DNA of 64,000 bases from Dichotomocladium elegans. Taxonomy: Eukaryota; Mucoromycota; Mucoromycetes; Mucorales; Lichtheimiaceae. The translations under genes and the position numbers were made by a program. How positions within the stretch are numbered: the first letter of the stretch is position 1; each line of letters opens with the position of its first letter. Positions 24,206 to 35,830 of this stretch are shown here, piece by piece. The notes under the pieces were generated by a model. That model made no database searches, was not told the DNA's origin, and saw only the letters and a program-made list of their open reading frames with translations. The stretch is taken from contig JAIXMN010000030.1 in NCBI GenBank assembly GCA_025716815.1, positions 310,001 to 374,000 on the forward strand, given 5' to 3'.

Positions 24206-24864
24206 TGCATGAAACCCATTGTTCCTGCTTTGTCTCAATACATATGTCGTTGTGTTAAGACCACAATGCAGTGGTTAAGGATATTGTTGTCACGGCATTT
24301 AACAGCTATTACAGCAACAGCTTTAGCTCATAGCTTATTCCATTCTGTCATCTGCTCTTGAGATAATGCTGATAATCGCATCGATGTTCTGGATAACAAG
24401 CGAATGCGTTGATGATCTTACCAAAGAAAAAAAGTTTGCAACATATGTTTTTTGTATAGAGCTTTGTCGGTAAGGGGATTGTAGTAATGATTGTTGTTTG
24501 CACACGATCATGACTAAGCTGGCCGAAAATGATGATAAACACGAGAACAAAAAAATTACTAAAGGAGACCATTTAATTTGAAGGAGACGGATTTGTAGGA
24601 GCGAGGACCTCCGAGTAAGCAGAAAATTATGCACTGAAATGTTTTCTGTATAACTCCCCCGACCCCATGATGAAAGGAAAAAGTCATCGTGCCTAACTGC
24701 CCAGCAATGTTATTCATAGGCAACGCTCCCCAATCTAGATAGGCAGTTTGGTATCTATTGAAACATTCCTAAGTTACGAAAGAGGAGCAAGAGGACGAGG
24801 AGGAGGATTAAAGTATGAGAAGCGCGCGCGAAATAGGAGCAATTGAAAGGAGCAAAGTTAAATG
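24206..24864. other. intergenic
   Basis: This is the 3' region of BRE1 and sequence upstream of the small secreted protein. Short open frames on the minus strand (24,335-24,634) are low in complexity and show no domain. Nothing else is seen. Confidence 0.4.
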
Positions 24865-24871
24865 TATAAAA
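24865..24871 (+). promoter_or_regulatory. TATA box of the small secreted protein gene
   Basis: TATAAAA lies 70-76 bp upstream of ATG 24941, a usual distance for a fungal TATA element with a short 5' leader. Confidence 0.5.
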
Positions 24872-24940
24872 CAGCGGTGCGGAACTGAGGTTAGGTCGAA
24901 TGCTAAGACATCTTTCTCTTTTCAAGCACTCTTTGTAAAT

Positions 24941-25447
24941 ATGCGGTTGACTGCCATTCTCTTTGCGCTTTGTGCGGCTGCGGTTGCGACGGCTTCCCCG
25001 AGAACGGTGCGAACCGACACGGTGACCACGCCCGCAAACGACGGTGTTGTATCGACGCTTGCCAGCCTTGCGGAGCCCGTGGGTGTTGTCAATATTGGCC
25101 AGAACAGCCAGACGAGGACGACGACGACGACCACACGACGCCGCAAAGTGCGCCGCGTGTTCTCGAACACGCAGCAGCAACCTCCGCTGAATCTCGAGCG
25201 CCTGGCCACCTTATCCTTTGCGGCCGCGCAGGGCGAGGGCAGGCAAGCCGAGAATTTCGTCTTCAAGGCCGCCAAGCAGGCTGACCAGGACCTCGGCATG
25301 GCCAAGAAGCCTACCATGCCTCAGCCAGCGACCCAGCCTCCGAACCTGCCTGGCCAGGCGCCAAAGCCGGCAACCGTTCCCGTGACCGCGTCCCTAGAAC
25401 GACCACACACCAACGAGCCGGCTTACAACTATGTTGCTGCTGCGTAG
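24941..25447 (+). CDS. small secreted protein, unknown function
   Basis: A single-exon frame of 168 residues starting at ATG 24941. An in-frame ATG at 24815 is ignored because it lies upstream of the TATA box. The N-terminus MRLTAILFALCAAAVATA is a clear signal peptide with cleavage likely after ATAS. The mature part has a Thr run followed by RRRKVRR, which could be a Kex2-type processing site, then an Ala-rich helix and a Pro/Ala/Thr-rich tail ending in AYNYVAAA. There are no cysteines in the mature part. The coding stretch is GC-rich compared with its flanks. I do not recognise the family; a cell-wall or effector-like secreted peptide is possible. Confidence 0.65.
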   Translation: MRLTAILFALCAAAVATASPRTVRTDTVTTPANDGVVSTLASLAEPVGVVNIGQNSQTRTTTTTTRRRKVRRVFSNTQQQPPLNLERLATLSFAAAQGEGRQAENFVFKAAKQADQDLGMAKKPTMPQPATQPPNLPGQAPKPATVPVTASLERPHTNEPAYNYVAAA

Positions 25448-26369
25448 AACAAATCGTCTACCTCGATGGATGGGGACAGGCCTCTTTTTTATATATATGA
25501 AGCACACGTTTGATACGTTTCTTTACCCCTCCCTCTCCCCGCCATCGCATTCACTCTCTGAACTAAAGAAAAGCGAACACACCTATCCTTTCTATTCCAC
25601 CCCCTTCCCCGTTCCCCTCCCCCCTCCCCACTTTTTTCTCTTTGCCCTTCTCTCCCTTCCTCTTAAAACATCTTTCTATCGCGTATGGTGTGTATAGGTG
25701 GCCCTCAATAAACAATGCAGTACAGTAATACTCTTGCTCCGATTATGTACAATAGTACGTATCTGTGACGGCAAAGTGTTTACCATGGATTGGGGAAACG
25801 TCTCCGGCTTGAATCAGTCGGGAATATTTTCTGCTCGGGAGAGGAAGCTAAATGTCTATGTAACCCATTCTCCACAATGAGATTAACAAAAAGAAGCACG
25901 TGCGCGCTCAACGGACAAACGTACAACGCCCATGTGCACTGCGACGATGAAATGTCGTGTGAGAGACATACGCACCGGGGAGCGTATGATATAAATCCAA
26001 CTGGCGAAAGAACACGCCTCACATAATCAATTGCATGGGAATATTCTACAAACGAACAATGCAGTAAATGACAGGCTTCCGCTTGGCTACAGACAGAAGA
26101 GCAAGGCACAGTAACGTTTCCCACCGACACGAAATAGGTCGTTCCGCGAGCAAGCGCTGCAGCCTGTTATCATTTTCGCCCCCTGCTTTAACAGATATTT
26201 GATCACACAACTACGAGGCCCCCGGAGTAGTTAGCTAGTCAGAAATGGTGTTTCCCCCTTTCCCCAAAGATGATTTATGTTTCCACCAATGGACAAAATA
26301 ATATGAATGTGTAACACAATGTTTACAATTGTGGTGCAGCTTCGCGATGGTGTCTATAGGAAGTTGGGT
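25448..26369. other. intergenic, pyrimidine-rich
   Basis: A strongly C/T-rich stretch (about 25,520-25,680) follows the secreted protein gene and is probably its 3' untranslated region. The remainder has short frames without domains. No gene is supported. Confidence 0.35.
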
Positions 26370-26903
26370 AAATGGAGACGCACTTCATGGTATACTATGT
26401 TGGCTTCTGTCGCTGGTGTGTTTGACACCATATCATTGATTGCATCTACATCCGTGTCCTTCGTCACCAAGATGGCACAGTTGCTATCATCCTCAGGCTC
26501 TGAATTATGATTCCCCATATTGAAGCAATGGCGTCTATGATAGCCACACCATTCTGGATATCAGTACCCACGTCGGTAATCGCTACATATGCTCGTATTG
26601 AAAGACGGGCCGCCCGTCTCCAATGGCAACAGGAGTCTCACCAAAGCAAAGGCTGATACCCACAGGTATTGCCTGTAGAGCACGCACATTCTCTGTCAAT
26701 ACAAAGCTTGACATTACCGTCAGTCGGGAAGGAAGCTGAGCGAATATCTGCTTCCTTGCACCGACAATTTCGGAACGCATGCTTTGGTTTATCATAGGAA
26801 AAAACCGCCAGAGCTCACCACGAAAGACAACGACGTCGTCACCAAAAGCCACCTGGTCGAGAACGGGATGCAGACTAGAAGCACCTTCTATGGATCCTAG
26901 CAA
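26370..26903 (-). pseudogene. decayed PIF1-like (Helitron-type) helicase fragment
   Basis: On the minus strand, 26583-26903 encodes a stretch matching the helicase core of PIF1 proteins: FGDDVVVFRGELWRFFPMI (family form: VVVFGGDFRQILPV), then SEIVGA and LTENVRA (family: LTxNMR). In another frame, about 26,402-26,480 encodes CAILVTKDTDVDAINDM, the downstream PIF1 motif (AILTPKN..V..IN). The two parts are separated by stops and a frameshift, the N-terminal ATPase motifs are missing, and the key Gly-Gly-Asp of the motif is altered. This is a dead fragment, probably left by a Helitron or another repeated helicase. Confidence 0.72.
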
Positions 26904-27691
26904 AAAGATCGATTTTAATATGTAACATGAAAAAAAAACCTCCCGACACGTCTCAACGCGTTAACGGATGGACCTTATGTATGGGGTGAAAATGGAGACA
27001 CTCTTATGAAAAATAGATCGTTTTCAGTACGGTGTGTTTTTACGCACCTTAGAGATCAGGCTGATTTGGGTAAGATAAAAAAAAAAAGACCATCCGCGGA
27101 GATACTTATTGACGTAGTATGAGTCTTTGCTCTTTTCTCTAATAAAGTCCACCCCCTTGGAGTCTCACGACTTATTATTGTCTGTATACAGCAATTCATT
27201 ACACGTACTATAGTGACATGCGAACGGTTTAAGAGCACTGCACTTCGTTTATATGTGCAATCCGTTGAGAATGTCAGGTACCCGGTAAGCAGACTAGATT
27301 GGATTTTTGTTTAGAGCTTTATCTGGCCTATTGAATAGAAGGATCGCTCTCTTTAATATTGAGTTCTGTTGAGCCATGAGTCCCTTGATGAAAGGGGTCA
27401 CGCTATTACTATGTTCTGATAAATAGTTGCTTAGGCGCACGATCCCATTAATTTTCTTAGTGAGCTATGACCTAGAGTGCGTCCATGTTATGGAGGGATC
27501 AACGTGCATCCATGCGCGAGGATAGCCACGCCATGAATATAAATCATATGTTGGGTCGATATCCTGTTTTGAGTATAAGCATAATTCTATGGATAATCAA
27601 TCTACGACACACTGAATGGACGTACCTATTCGGAAGTAAAAAAGTATGAAGAGGATGTTCATTCTCTCTTCGTAATGCTGCACATTACAGA
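26904..27691. other. intergenic, AT-rich, unassigned
   Basis: Sequence between the helicase remnant and the dispersed repeat, with many stops in all frames. It probably belongs to decayed mobile DNA, but no element can be delimited. Confidence 0.3.
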
Positions 27692-28363
27692 TACTCGCTA
27701 CACCGCTAAAAATGAAATGAACTCGTCCAAAACAAACTTCATTTGCTTACCGGACTTGATGAAATTGTCAGAAAGTTTCGATTCCTCTTATAACCAACTT
27801 TCAGCTGCTTGACCCCCCAACATACCTTGCTGATGTCCCTGCGTTGGCATAAAGTACTCAATCTAGCCTATGTATTAAAGTATCGATCTTCCTGTTCTGA
27901 CTGTCATTGGCAATATCATCGCCATCCGACTCAGATTTTTGCCAAAGCTCGCTTCAAAGTACGGATTTTACCACCACACGGCCTAGGACGCCCTTTACAA
28001 TCTGAATTCTTTATGAAAGACCGCCATTGCTGAGCATGCTCCGTCGATCACATACCGTAACCCGCCCGCATAGGTGCTAGCAAACTAATTTTGCAAAATA
28101 AGTATGAGTGGGATGACGCCCAGTAACCGAAAATTTACGCTGACCCCATTAGCCTGCAGGATGACAAAGTGGATCATCATAGCCCTCTCCCCATATAAAC
28201 GAGCGAGAGCAACCTCATATTCAGGAACGTCTAATATCGCGGGATCATGCTGAGCAGGGAAAAGTAGGCAAGTTAAATACCGAAACTTCCTACCCTGGGC
28301 CAATCGGGTCGAATGTTTGTACTCGGCGTATAGAATGACGGCTCACGCCACCAGAGATGACAT
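27692..28363 (-). repeat. dispersed repeat R1, copy A (672 bp)
   Basis: This stretch aligns along its whole length, in the same orientation, with 48,301-48,940. Shared blocks include GACTCGTCCAAAAC, TTGCTTACCGGACTTGATGA, CGCCCGCATAGGTGCTAGCA and CCATTAGCCTGCAGG. Both copies carry minus-strand peptide debris, such as QGRKFRYLTCLL and LQANGVSV, broken by stops. The flanks of the two copies differ, so the ends are roughly where alignment is lost. It is a decayed multi-copy element of unknown class. Confidence 0.82.
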
Positions 28364-30652
28364 TATTTAGAGCTGACTCAAGTTTGGGGCGAACGTTTTG
28401 CGAGCTCTAAGGATATTATAACACTTTGCTTCGCCGTTGCTACGTGGATCCAATCGAGGGCAGCGGCGAATTGCGTTGATATGCTTTGTCGTACATGGAC
28501 CAATGTTAATAACCCGTCAGTATGAAATACTCCCGTTTTATTGAAAACATAGGCGCTTCTTGTTATAAGCTCATATTTTAGTCTCGCTGACAAAAGTTTT
28601 TCTTTTGTATGGAAGATGAAAGAGTAAACATTGAAAGAAAGCTTTCCTGCTTTATATGGACTGCTAGTGTTACCATGTTTACCATATATAGCGTACTTTG
28701 ATATCAAAGATAATCTAAACACCGGTTCATTGTTGCAAGTAAAGATATCCAAGAAGAGCACGCAGCTTACAGGGGTGGGGAGGTGATGACCTTGGGGCGG
28801 GGCCAATTTTGCGGCGGTGGTTCTAGAGAGCGAAAGGCGTCTTCTTGTTTGTCCAACCAAGTGTCCCGAGTGAGTTCGTGAAGCACAGAACGTTTCGGTG
28901 GTGCATAGAGAGAGAGTGTGTGTGTGTACACAGATAGCAAGAAGTAATAAAGCAGATCAAAATGCAATACGTAGATGGTGCAAGAGAGACTCGCATGTGC
29001 GCGTCTTGTGCAAGCTCAGCGTCTGACGGCAGAACCCTGGGCTTATACACACACAGGAGCGCGCGAGTACATAAAAAAATAAAAGCCCAGAGCTCCTTTT
29101 GGCTCTTCCCATGGCAAGCATTTCATGCAAAACTTCAACTGTGGCTGTGCTCATATTTAAAACTGGTTTTCTCTTCCACATGTTCCTGATCCTCTTCAGC
29201 AACATTGCTGCTGCAAAACAATGAAAATTCAGATGAATCATCGTCCACTACAGCGGTAAGGAATAAACCCCCCCACCTTTTTATTGTGCTTGTAGAGAGA
29301 CTTGATCGAACATGATCATCCACCCATCTCCTCCTTCCAAAACGGTCCATCCAGGAGGAGAGGAATAACACAAGAGGCCTAGCACAAAGAGGAGGGACAT
29401 AGCAGAAGCATGCACAATTTCCTGGGTTGCGGTAAGATGTTCTTCGGTGCGGGGGGAGGGAGGATTGGTTGGGGGGTTGATGAAACGCTTTGTGCCACAC
29501 ACACACAAGGAAGCTTGCTATGCATCTGTGTATGCGTGCACAGCGTTTTCAGGTTCACAAGCAGGGCTGTGCACACTGGCAATAAAAACGTGTAGATATC
29601 TCTCGCCCTGCAAGCACAATACATACCGCCGTTGTCTGGAGTTAACTTTCGCCGAGGCTCCTCTGTGGCCCTCCTCCCGCCCTCCCAATATCGTTCAATT
29701 ATCTTGGGGCGGCGATTTCCGAAAGACGTACAAGTAAAGAGATGGCGGAGGATCAAATTTAGAACACAAAGCATGACGGCGTTCGGTGGGTTAAAAAAAA
29801 AATTGAGCTTCTCTGAAGCGATCGATTCAGGCACATCATCTCGGGTTAAATACATAGCAAGGAAATGCAGGGAATGGGCTTTCATTTGCGATGGGAAGAA
29901 GGCAGGTAACATGAAATGTGCTTCTCACCTTTTACATCAGACGGCCTATTTTTATCTGCCATCGCAGCATCCCCCCCATCTTAGCGACAGAATACCCTTT
30001 TTGATCGAACACATACCGGATGCCAACCGGTACTTGCCATGGGCAAGGTGTAACCCTTACTCTTCCCATCCGGACATCGCAAATGAAATACATAGTTAGG
30101 GCTAGGCAGCTGCTGCGGTGGCTGCAGCCTCATATGCTTCTCCTCGTCATAACGTGAAGGGGGCTAGCCGGTTGACCACGATCGAGAGCTTTTCATATCA
30201 TCCCGTCAGTCCTTTTGGTCGTCTCTGATATATCGTAAAAACGTTTCAAGAACGTCAAATAAAAATGAAGAGGTCACTTCGATCCTAGTCCAAAGAAGGG
30301 ATAGTTCGGATCTTCAGGACCGTACACCAGCAGCGCTCCAGAGCGAAACAGAGAAGTATCTGCACAAGACACCTCCTCTAGGATATCCCAGCGCGGAACG
30401 CATAGGGGTCTTCGACAGGCAGCACGGGTGTTTGTCATTTTTTTACGCATCATGTGCGTCGATTGCCCTCCGATGGGCTTAATCAGGCTTTGCAGTGTTA
30501 AGCCAATTAACAGCGGTTGTCACCCAAGCTCTATTTATATTTAGCGTCTAGACTTTTTTTTTACTTTCTTTGTTCCAGTCCGGATATCTTTTCGTTCTCT
30601 CGTCTTCCTTCTTCTTTCTCTTACTGATTTATCGTGAACTACCACAGCCATC
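28364..30652. other. gene-poor stretch upstream of chitin synthase
   Basis: About 2.3 kb without a supportable gene. Between 28,950 and 29,930 the minus strand has several splice-like sites and medium frames (for example one reading MLLKRIRNMWKRKPVLN near 29,150-29,210). I could not join them into a protein with a known domain; a small spliced gene here is possible. A TG repeat lies at 28,916-28,928. The last 130 bp hold a TATTTATA element near 30,533 that may serve the chitin synthase gene. Confidence 0.35.
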
Positions 30653-33600
30653 ATGCGGCCCGGAGTTCACTATGGTCCGGTCGACACATCAGAAGAGGGG
30701 ATAGCTTCGTCGTACGTCGAGTCAACGACTACCGCCTCGAGCTCTAGTTATAACATGACCACCATCGGACGACGACAAACAAAACTCGGTCGCGCACCGA
30801 CGAGGCGTGTTCTTCCCGGAGCAAACAGCATTGCCAACGCCGGCCAGAATATCCAGCGGGGCCGCACGCTGATCAGACCAGACCGATATCAGGAACCTCC
30901 GCCACTGCTGACAGGCAAGCCCGAGAAGAGTCGAGGCTGGTTTGATCCCTGGGTCTTCTTGTCGCTCGTAGTGACATTCTGGGCACCACCAGTCCTTCTC
31001 AGATCGATGGGTATGGGTGACAAGGGAATGCAACAGGCATGGCGAGAGAAGATCACCCTGTGCTTCTTGATTGCTTGCTTGGGTGGCATTGTTGCGTTCA
31101 TTACTATTGGCGTCAGCTCGGTGCTATGTCCTCCGGAGCAGTCCGCGAACCTTCAAAACTTTGCACGTTATAATGACACGTTGAATAGTGGTATGTCTGC
31201 TTGAAAAAATGACGGGGAGGGAGGGAAGGAGGGGGAAAGGTCAGGGGTAAAAAGGCGCAGGATGAGCTGAACTGAACCGAACTGAACTGGGTTATAAGCT
31301 GGCCTACTTGGCATCCAGGGGTGGCAGGTCAATGTATCTCAGGCCGCAACTCCGACCGGTGTCAATTTCTATGATTACACCGCCGTTCCCGGCACAGACA
31401 TCACCAACCTTTTCCAGCATGGCACGGGACTGGCATCGTGCTCTGACACGGGCAATGCCCTTGCCAACTCATTTGCTGCCATCACATACAATCCGTGCTC
31501 GCCCAACAATGGGAACAATGGCTGCCCGCTTGGTCCCATTACCGATGCGACTTTGGCGAGCCTTCACATTGAGCGGACGACTCAACGGGTTGGCTTTGAC
31601 TGGAACACGCTCGCGAGCCCCAACCTGACGAATTACTTTGTGCTGAACGGAAATGTACTCAACATGAACCCCTACATTGCGGCCTATCCTGCAGCACTTC
31701 CTAATGATGTCCTCGACGAGGTGATCCGCGCGGTCCTCAACCAGACCTTCGCTCAAGGTGGTCGAGACGCCACCAAGATGTTCCAGCGCCGCCCTGAGCT
31801 TGAGGCTGCGATGGCATGTCTTCAGGAAAAGTATACTGCTGGGTTCATTGACAAGATCACTCCCGGTTGCTTTGCGTCACAGCTTATTTTGTATTTTGCG
31901 CTTGGGTGTGTCTTATCCATCGTGTTTGCTCGCTTTGCCATGGCGCTCATTTTTGCATGGTTCACCTCCAAACGCCTCTCGCGCACACCGCCGCCCAGTG
32001 CATTGTCTCAGCAGCTGGAAATGAGCACGGTCACGACGCCACTAAAAGGCCCGAACACAAATCAGACAATTGCGATCGGCAACGATCTCTATACTGTCAT
32101 GCTGATTACCTGCTATTCAGAAAATACCGAAGGCATCCGTGGTACTGTCGAATCGCTGTCCAAGACAATCTACCCGGATGACCGCAAACTCCTTTTTGTT
32201 ATTGCGGATGGCATCATCACCGGCCACGGTGAAACCATGACCACCCCTGACATGTGTCTTGGGCTGATGCATTTTGACGATCCGTCCGCACCGAACCCGG
32301 AACCCCAGCCTTACATTGCTGTCGCCAACGGCGCAAAAATGTACAATCGCGCAAAGGTCTATGCTGGACATTACGGTATGTATCTGGCCAATGATTTGAT
32401 CAAGCCATATAGCATGAGGTTAACACAGTCCCCCCCTCTCTCTCTGTCGCTATCCCGTCTTAGTATGTGAGGGTCACAAGGTTCCTATGATCCTCGTTGT
32501 AAAATGCGGTAACCCCGACGAAGATGGCAAGCCCAAGGCGGGCAATCGCGGAAAACGTGATTCCCAGCTCATTCTGATGAACTTCTTCAGCCGCGTTACT
32601 TATAACGACCGCATGACTCCTCTTGATTACGACCTTTTTCAGAAAATCACAAAACTGACTGGTGTCACACCCGACTTTTACGAATTGTGTTTGATGGTAA
32701 AGCGCAAAAGCGCTAGGAAAGCATTTTAGTTTATAAATACAAAGAGCTACTTGACTGACATGGGAGAACGTGGTCCGGTAATGACGATGATTAGGTCGAC
32801 GCTGACACGAAGGTATACGACACCTCACTCCGACTTCTTGTTAACTGCATGGTCAACGACAATCTGATTATGGGTCTCTGTGGCGAAACGAAGATTGCCA
32901 ACAAGCGAGACTCGTGGGTCACGGCCATCCAGGTGTATGAGTATTTCATTTCACATCATCTTGCGAAAGGGTTCGAGTCCATCTTTGGTGGTGTCACTTG
33001 CTTGCCTGGCTGCTTCTGCATGTACCGCCTCAAGGCCCGCAAGGGTGATGGCGACTGGGTGCCGATCATTACGAAACCGGAGATTGTTCAGGAATACTCG
33101 TCCAATACGATTGACACACTGCATCAAAAGAACCTGTTGCTGCTAGGCGAGGACCGGTTCTTAACGACGCTCATGCTTCGCAATTTCCCCCACCGAAAAA
33201 TGACCTTTACGCCCCAGGCGGTAAGTTATTTGATTGATTTGATGTCGCGAACGGCCATTGATCCGAAGCTGTATATATATATAGATCTGTAAGACGGTCG
33301 TCCCGGATGAGTTCAAGGTGCTCTTGTCCCAGCGGCGGCGATGGATTAACTCGACGATCCACAATCTCTTTGAGCTTGTGCTGGTTCGCAACCTATGCGG
33401 CACATTTTGCTTCTCGATGCAGTTTGTTGTGATGATGGATCTGATTGGAACGCTGACACTTCCTGTGGCGATTATCCTGACGGTGGTGCTGATCGTGTCG
33501 ATTGCGCAAACGCAAATCACGAGTTTCCAGAATGCAGTGCCGCTTGTTCTGCTTCTGATCGTCCTGTTTTCTCCGGCCATTCTGATCTTGCTCACCTCGC

Positions 33601-34088
33601 GCAAATGGGTGTATCTCGGCTGGATGTTTGTCTATCTTCTGGCGCTGCCGGTATGGAATTTTATTCTCCCGGTCTATTCCTACTGGCATTTCGACGATTT
33701 CTCGTGGGGTGAAACCCGGAAGGTCGAGGGTGAGACGAAAGGCGACGGCCACGGCAACAAGGATGGAGTCTTCAATCCGGCCGATGTCTCGCTCAAGCGC
33801 TGGGACGAATACGAGCGCAGACGCGTGCGTGCGCATAAGCGACGGGAACGGAAGGAACGCCAGCTGCGTGAGATGGGCCCCGTCCATCTCACACACGCGA
33901 TCGTGGAGGCCGACGATGATGAGAGCAGACGCGGCTTGCTAGCTGAGTCGCGCATCGACGACGATGATTCAAGCTACTTTGACCCCTCGCGCGAAGCGCC
34001 TGCGACCGCAGGCAGCGGCTATTACCCGTCATTTAGACCCACCAACGACAATGACAACCCATCGCCACCGCATGCACATCATGGATGA
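30653..34088 (+). CDS. chitin synthase, class IV-like (Chs3 type)
   Basis: Five exons, 1,025 residues; introns 31191-31298, 32376-32463, 32697-32794 and 33221-33284. The exon sum is in frame. Two N-terminal membrane helices ([18 protein letters not shown] and [17 protein letters not shown]) precede a lumenal region, another helix, and the family 2 glycosyltransferase core. Diagnostic motifs are [20 protein letters not shown] and [16 protein letters not shown] (the Q/RxxRW chitin-binding motif), followed by three or more C-terminal helices. The tail is basic then acidic. The enzyme polymerises N-acetylglucosamine from UDP-GlcNAc at the plasma membrane to build wall chitin, the substrate for chitosan in Mucorales. 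Lack of a myosin head separates it from class V; the class IV call rests on the overall plan. Confidence 0.93.
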
Positions 34089-34525
34089 GCGAGCACGGGC
34101 CCGCTCATCACTCCCTCTCTCTCTCTCCCCGGCCGGGTTTAAAACTTGGATTCATTTTCTTTGTGTACAGGCTCTATTTCTACATTACCCCGCACAGCCA
34201 GCTTCTTTATTTACCCCCCCCCCATCCCACCATACAAACAATTCCCCCTCCCACTATTGTTCATTTCGCACACGCAAAAAATGTATTGCTTCATTACAGT
34301 ATAAATAAATAAACCCTTTGTGGACATTACCCTGAATGGCTTAATATTACGTGTTCATGATATATAAAACAATGGGGGGGGAAGGAAAGTTAAACCCCCA
34401 TCACATACACAAACATCTCCCCCGCATACACACACCCCCGGAGGGAAGATTTGCATGACCTCTATTTTTCCTTCTTCTTCTTCTTTTGATCTTTTCCACT
34501 TTTAGTTCTGGAAAGAAAGAAAACA
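34089..34525. other. intergenic, C/T-rich
   Basis: 3' region of the chitin synthase gene followed by the promoter of the next gene. It has long C runs (near 34,215 and 34,375) and pyrimidine tracts. No gene is seen. Confidence 0.35.
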
Positions 34526-35249
34526 ATGGCTTGCTGCTTTAGTAAAATCTTCGATGACCCTCTATCGGCGGTCAAGGTGGTCGTTCCCTCTATCGCGGTG
34601 GAGTTTATTCTCCACAAGAAGGTGTGGGAAAAGGCGTCGCTCCGCGACTTGACTCTGGCGCTCGCGCTTGTCAATGCTTACTGGTTCGCTTCGACGCTTA
34701 ATGTCAGCTTCTTCGATACGTGTCTGATTTCCAAGATGCCAACCATTGATTCCCGACAACAGATGGAGATCAACTGCCGCCGTTTCCAATGGTTTAACAA
34801 GGCAGAGGTATACATATATATAAAAGATGCATAGAAAACAGTGGGGGATGGGGTGGGGAAACAAAAAGAACCTTTGATTGGGGAGCCACAAGATAGAGAG
34901 CTCTCATTATGTATCTATTATCTATATATCTATATCGATCTAGCTTGTCGTTGGCATCGTCAGCCTCGATTTGTATTGCGAGTGGCGAAAGCGTATCCTG
35001 GACCACGACGGTTTCGTCGACATTGTGCTCGCTCAGGCGGTCTTTGTCCCGGCACTGATCAGCGCTGCCCAGGCAGCCTATTTCCTCCCCAAGGGATCGT
35101 TGTGCTGCTGCAATAAGGGCATGATCGAGGGCGTTTCCGCCAATGATAAGAAATGCAAGATCCATTACGCTTACGTCGGCATGGAGACAATCAAGATCGC
35201 CAGTCTTGCTGTTGCTGGGCTTCGTTTTGGCCGCATGCTTACCGTCTAA
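34526..35249 (+). CDS. small Cys-rich multi-pass membrane protein, unknown
   Basis: Two exons, 195 residues; intron 34808-34943. The start MACCFSKIFDDPL has a vicinal Cys pair that could be lipidated. Hydrophobic segments are near LTLALALVNAYWFASTLNV, LVVGIVSLDLY (built across the splice), IVLAQAVFVPALISAAQAAYF and IKIASLAVAGLRF, suggesting up to four membrane passes. A CCCNKG motif lies between passes three and four. I do not recognise the family. It sits head-to-tail behind the chitin synthase, but nothing in the sequence links their functions. Confidence 0.75.
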
Positions 35250-35830
35250 TATATATATATATATATATATACATCCATGAATGCACCAAAAATAAATATG
35301 TATGTAAAAACAAACAATAAAAAAAAAACAACGATATATGCCTGATTTCCATAAAGTGTGTGTTATGTGTGTGGGGGCATGATATATCCCCAATTCCCCT
35401 ACGCACCACCAACTGAGTCTTTTAACGCGTCCTGAAATGCTACGTAGAAACCCATGTAAAACACAGTGCATACTTATGTCTAGAAGGTGGGAGAATAAGC
35501 CTGAAGCAGCGCAGAGTCATGCTCGTAAATACAATGTTCTACTCCATCCGGTCCCTTCGTGTGAGCTGAAGGGCTAGGAAACTGCAAGAGCTCTATTAAA
35601 CGTAGTATGTTAGCGCTCATCCCATTTCTGGATCACCAACCAACCAACTTTCCGACCCAAACTATATACAAAGGACCTGTTATGCATTCTATCAAACATT
35701 TATTGGATACAATGGGGTTTTTTCCCCAAGCAGTAGTAATGACTATAGTCATTCCCCGTATCTCCACGTAACAACCACCCGCAGATGCCGTGTTGATAAG
35801 CAAGAAAACAAAAATCAAGAAAAACTAAGC
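35250..35830. other. intergenic with (TA)n microsatellite
   Basis: A TA dinucleotide run at about 35,249-35,271 follows the preceding stop codon directly. The remainder lies between two convergent genes, and I see no further feature. Confidence 0.4.

Noticed and set aside
31191..31318. Chitin synthase intron 1 ending at GCATCCAG
   Set aside because: It breaks the reading frame; the acceptor at 31298 gives a frame-consistent join ([13 protein letters not shown]).
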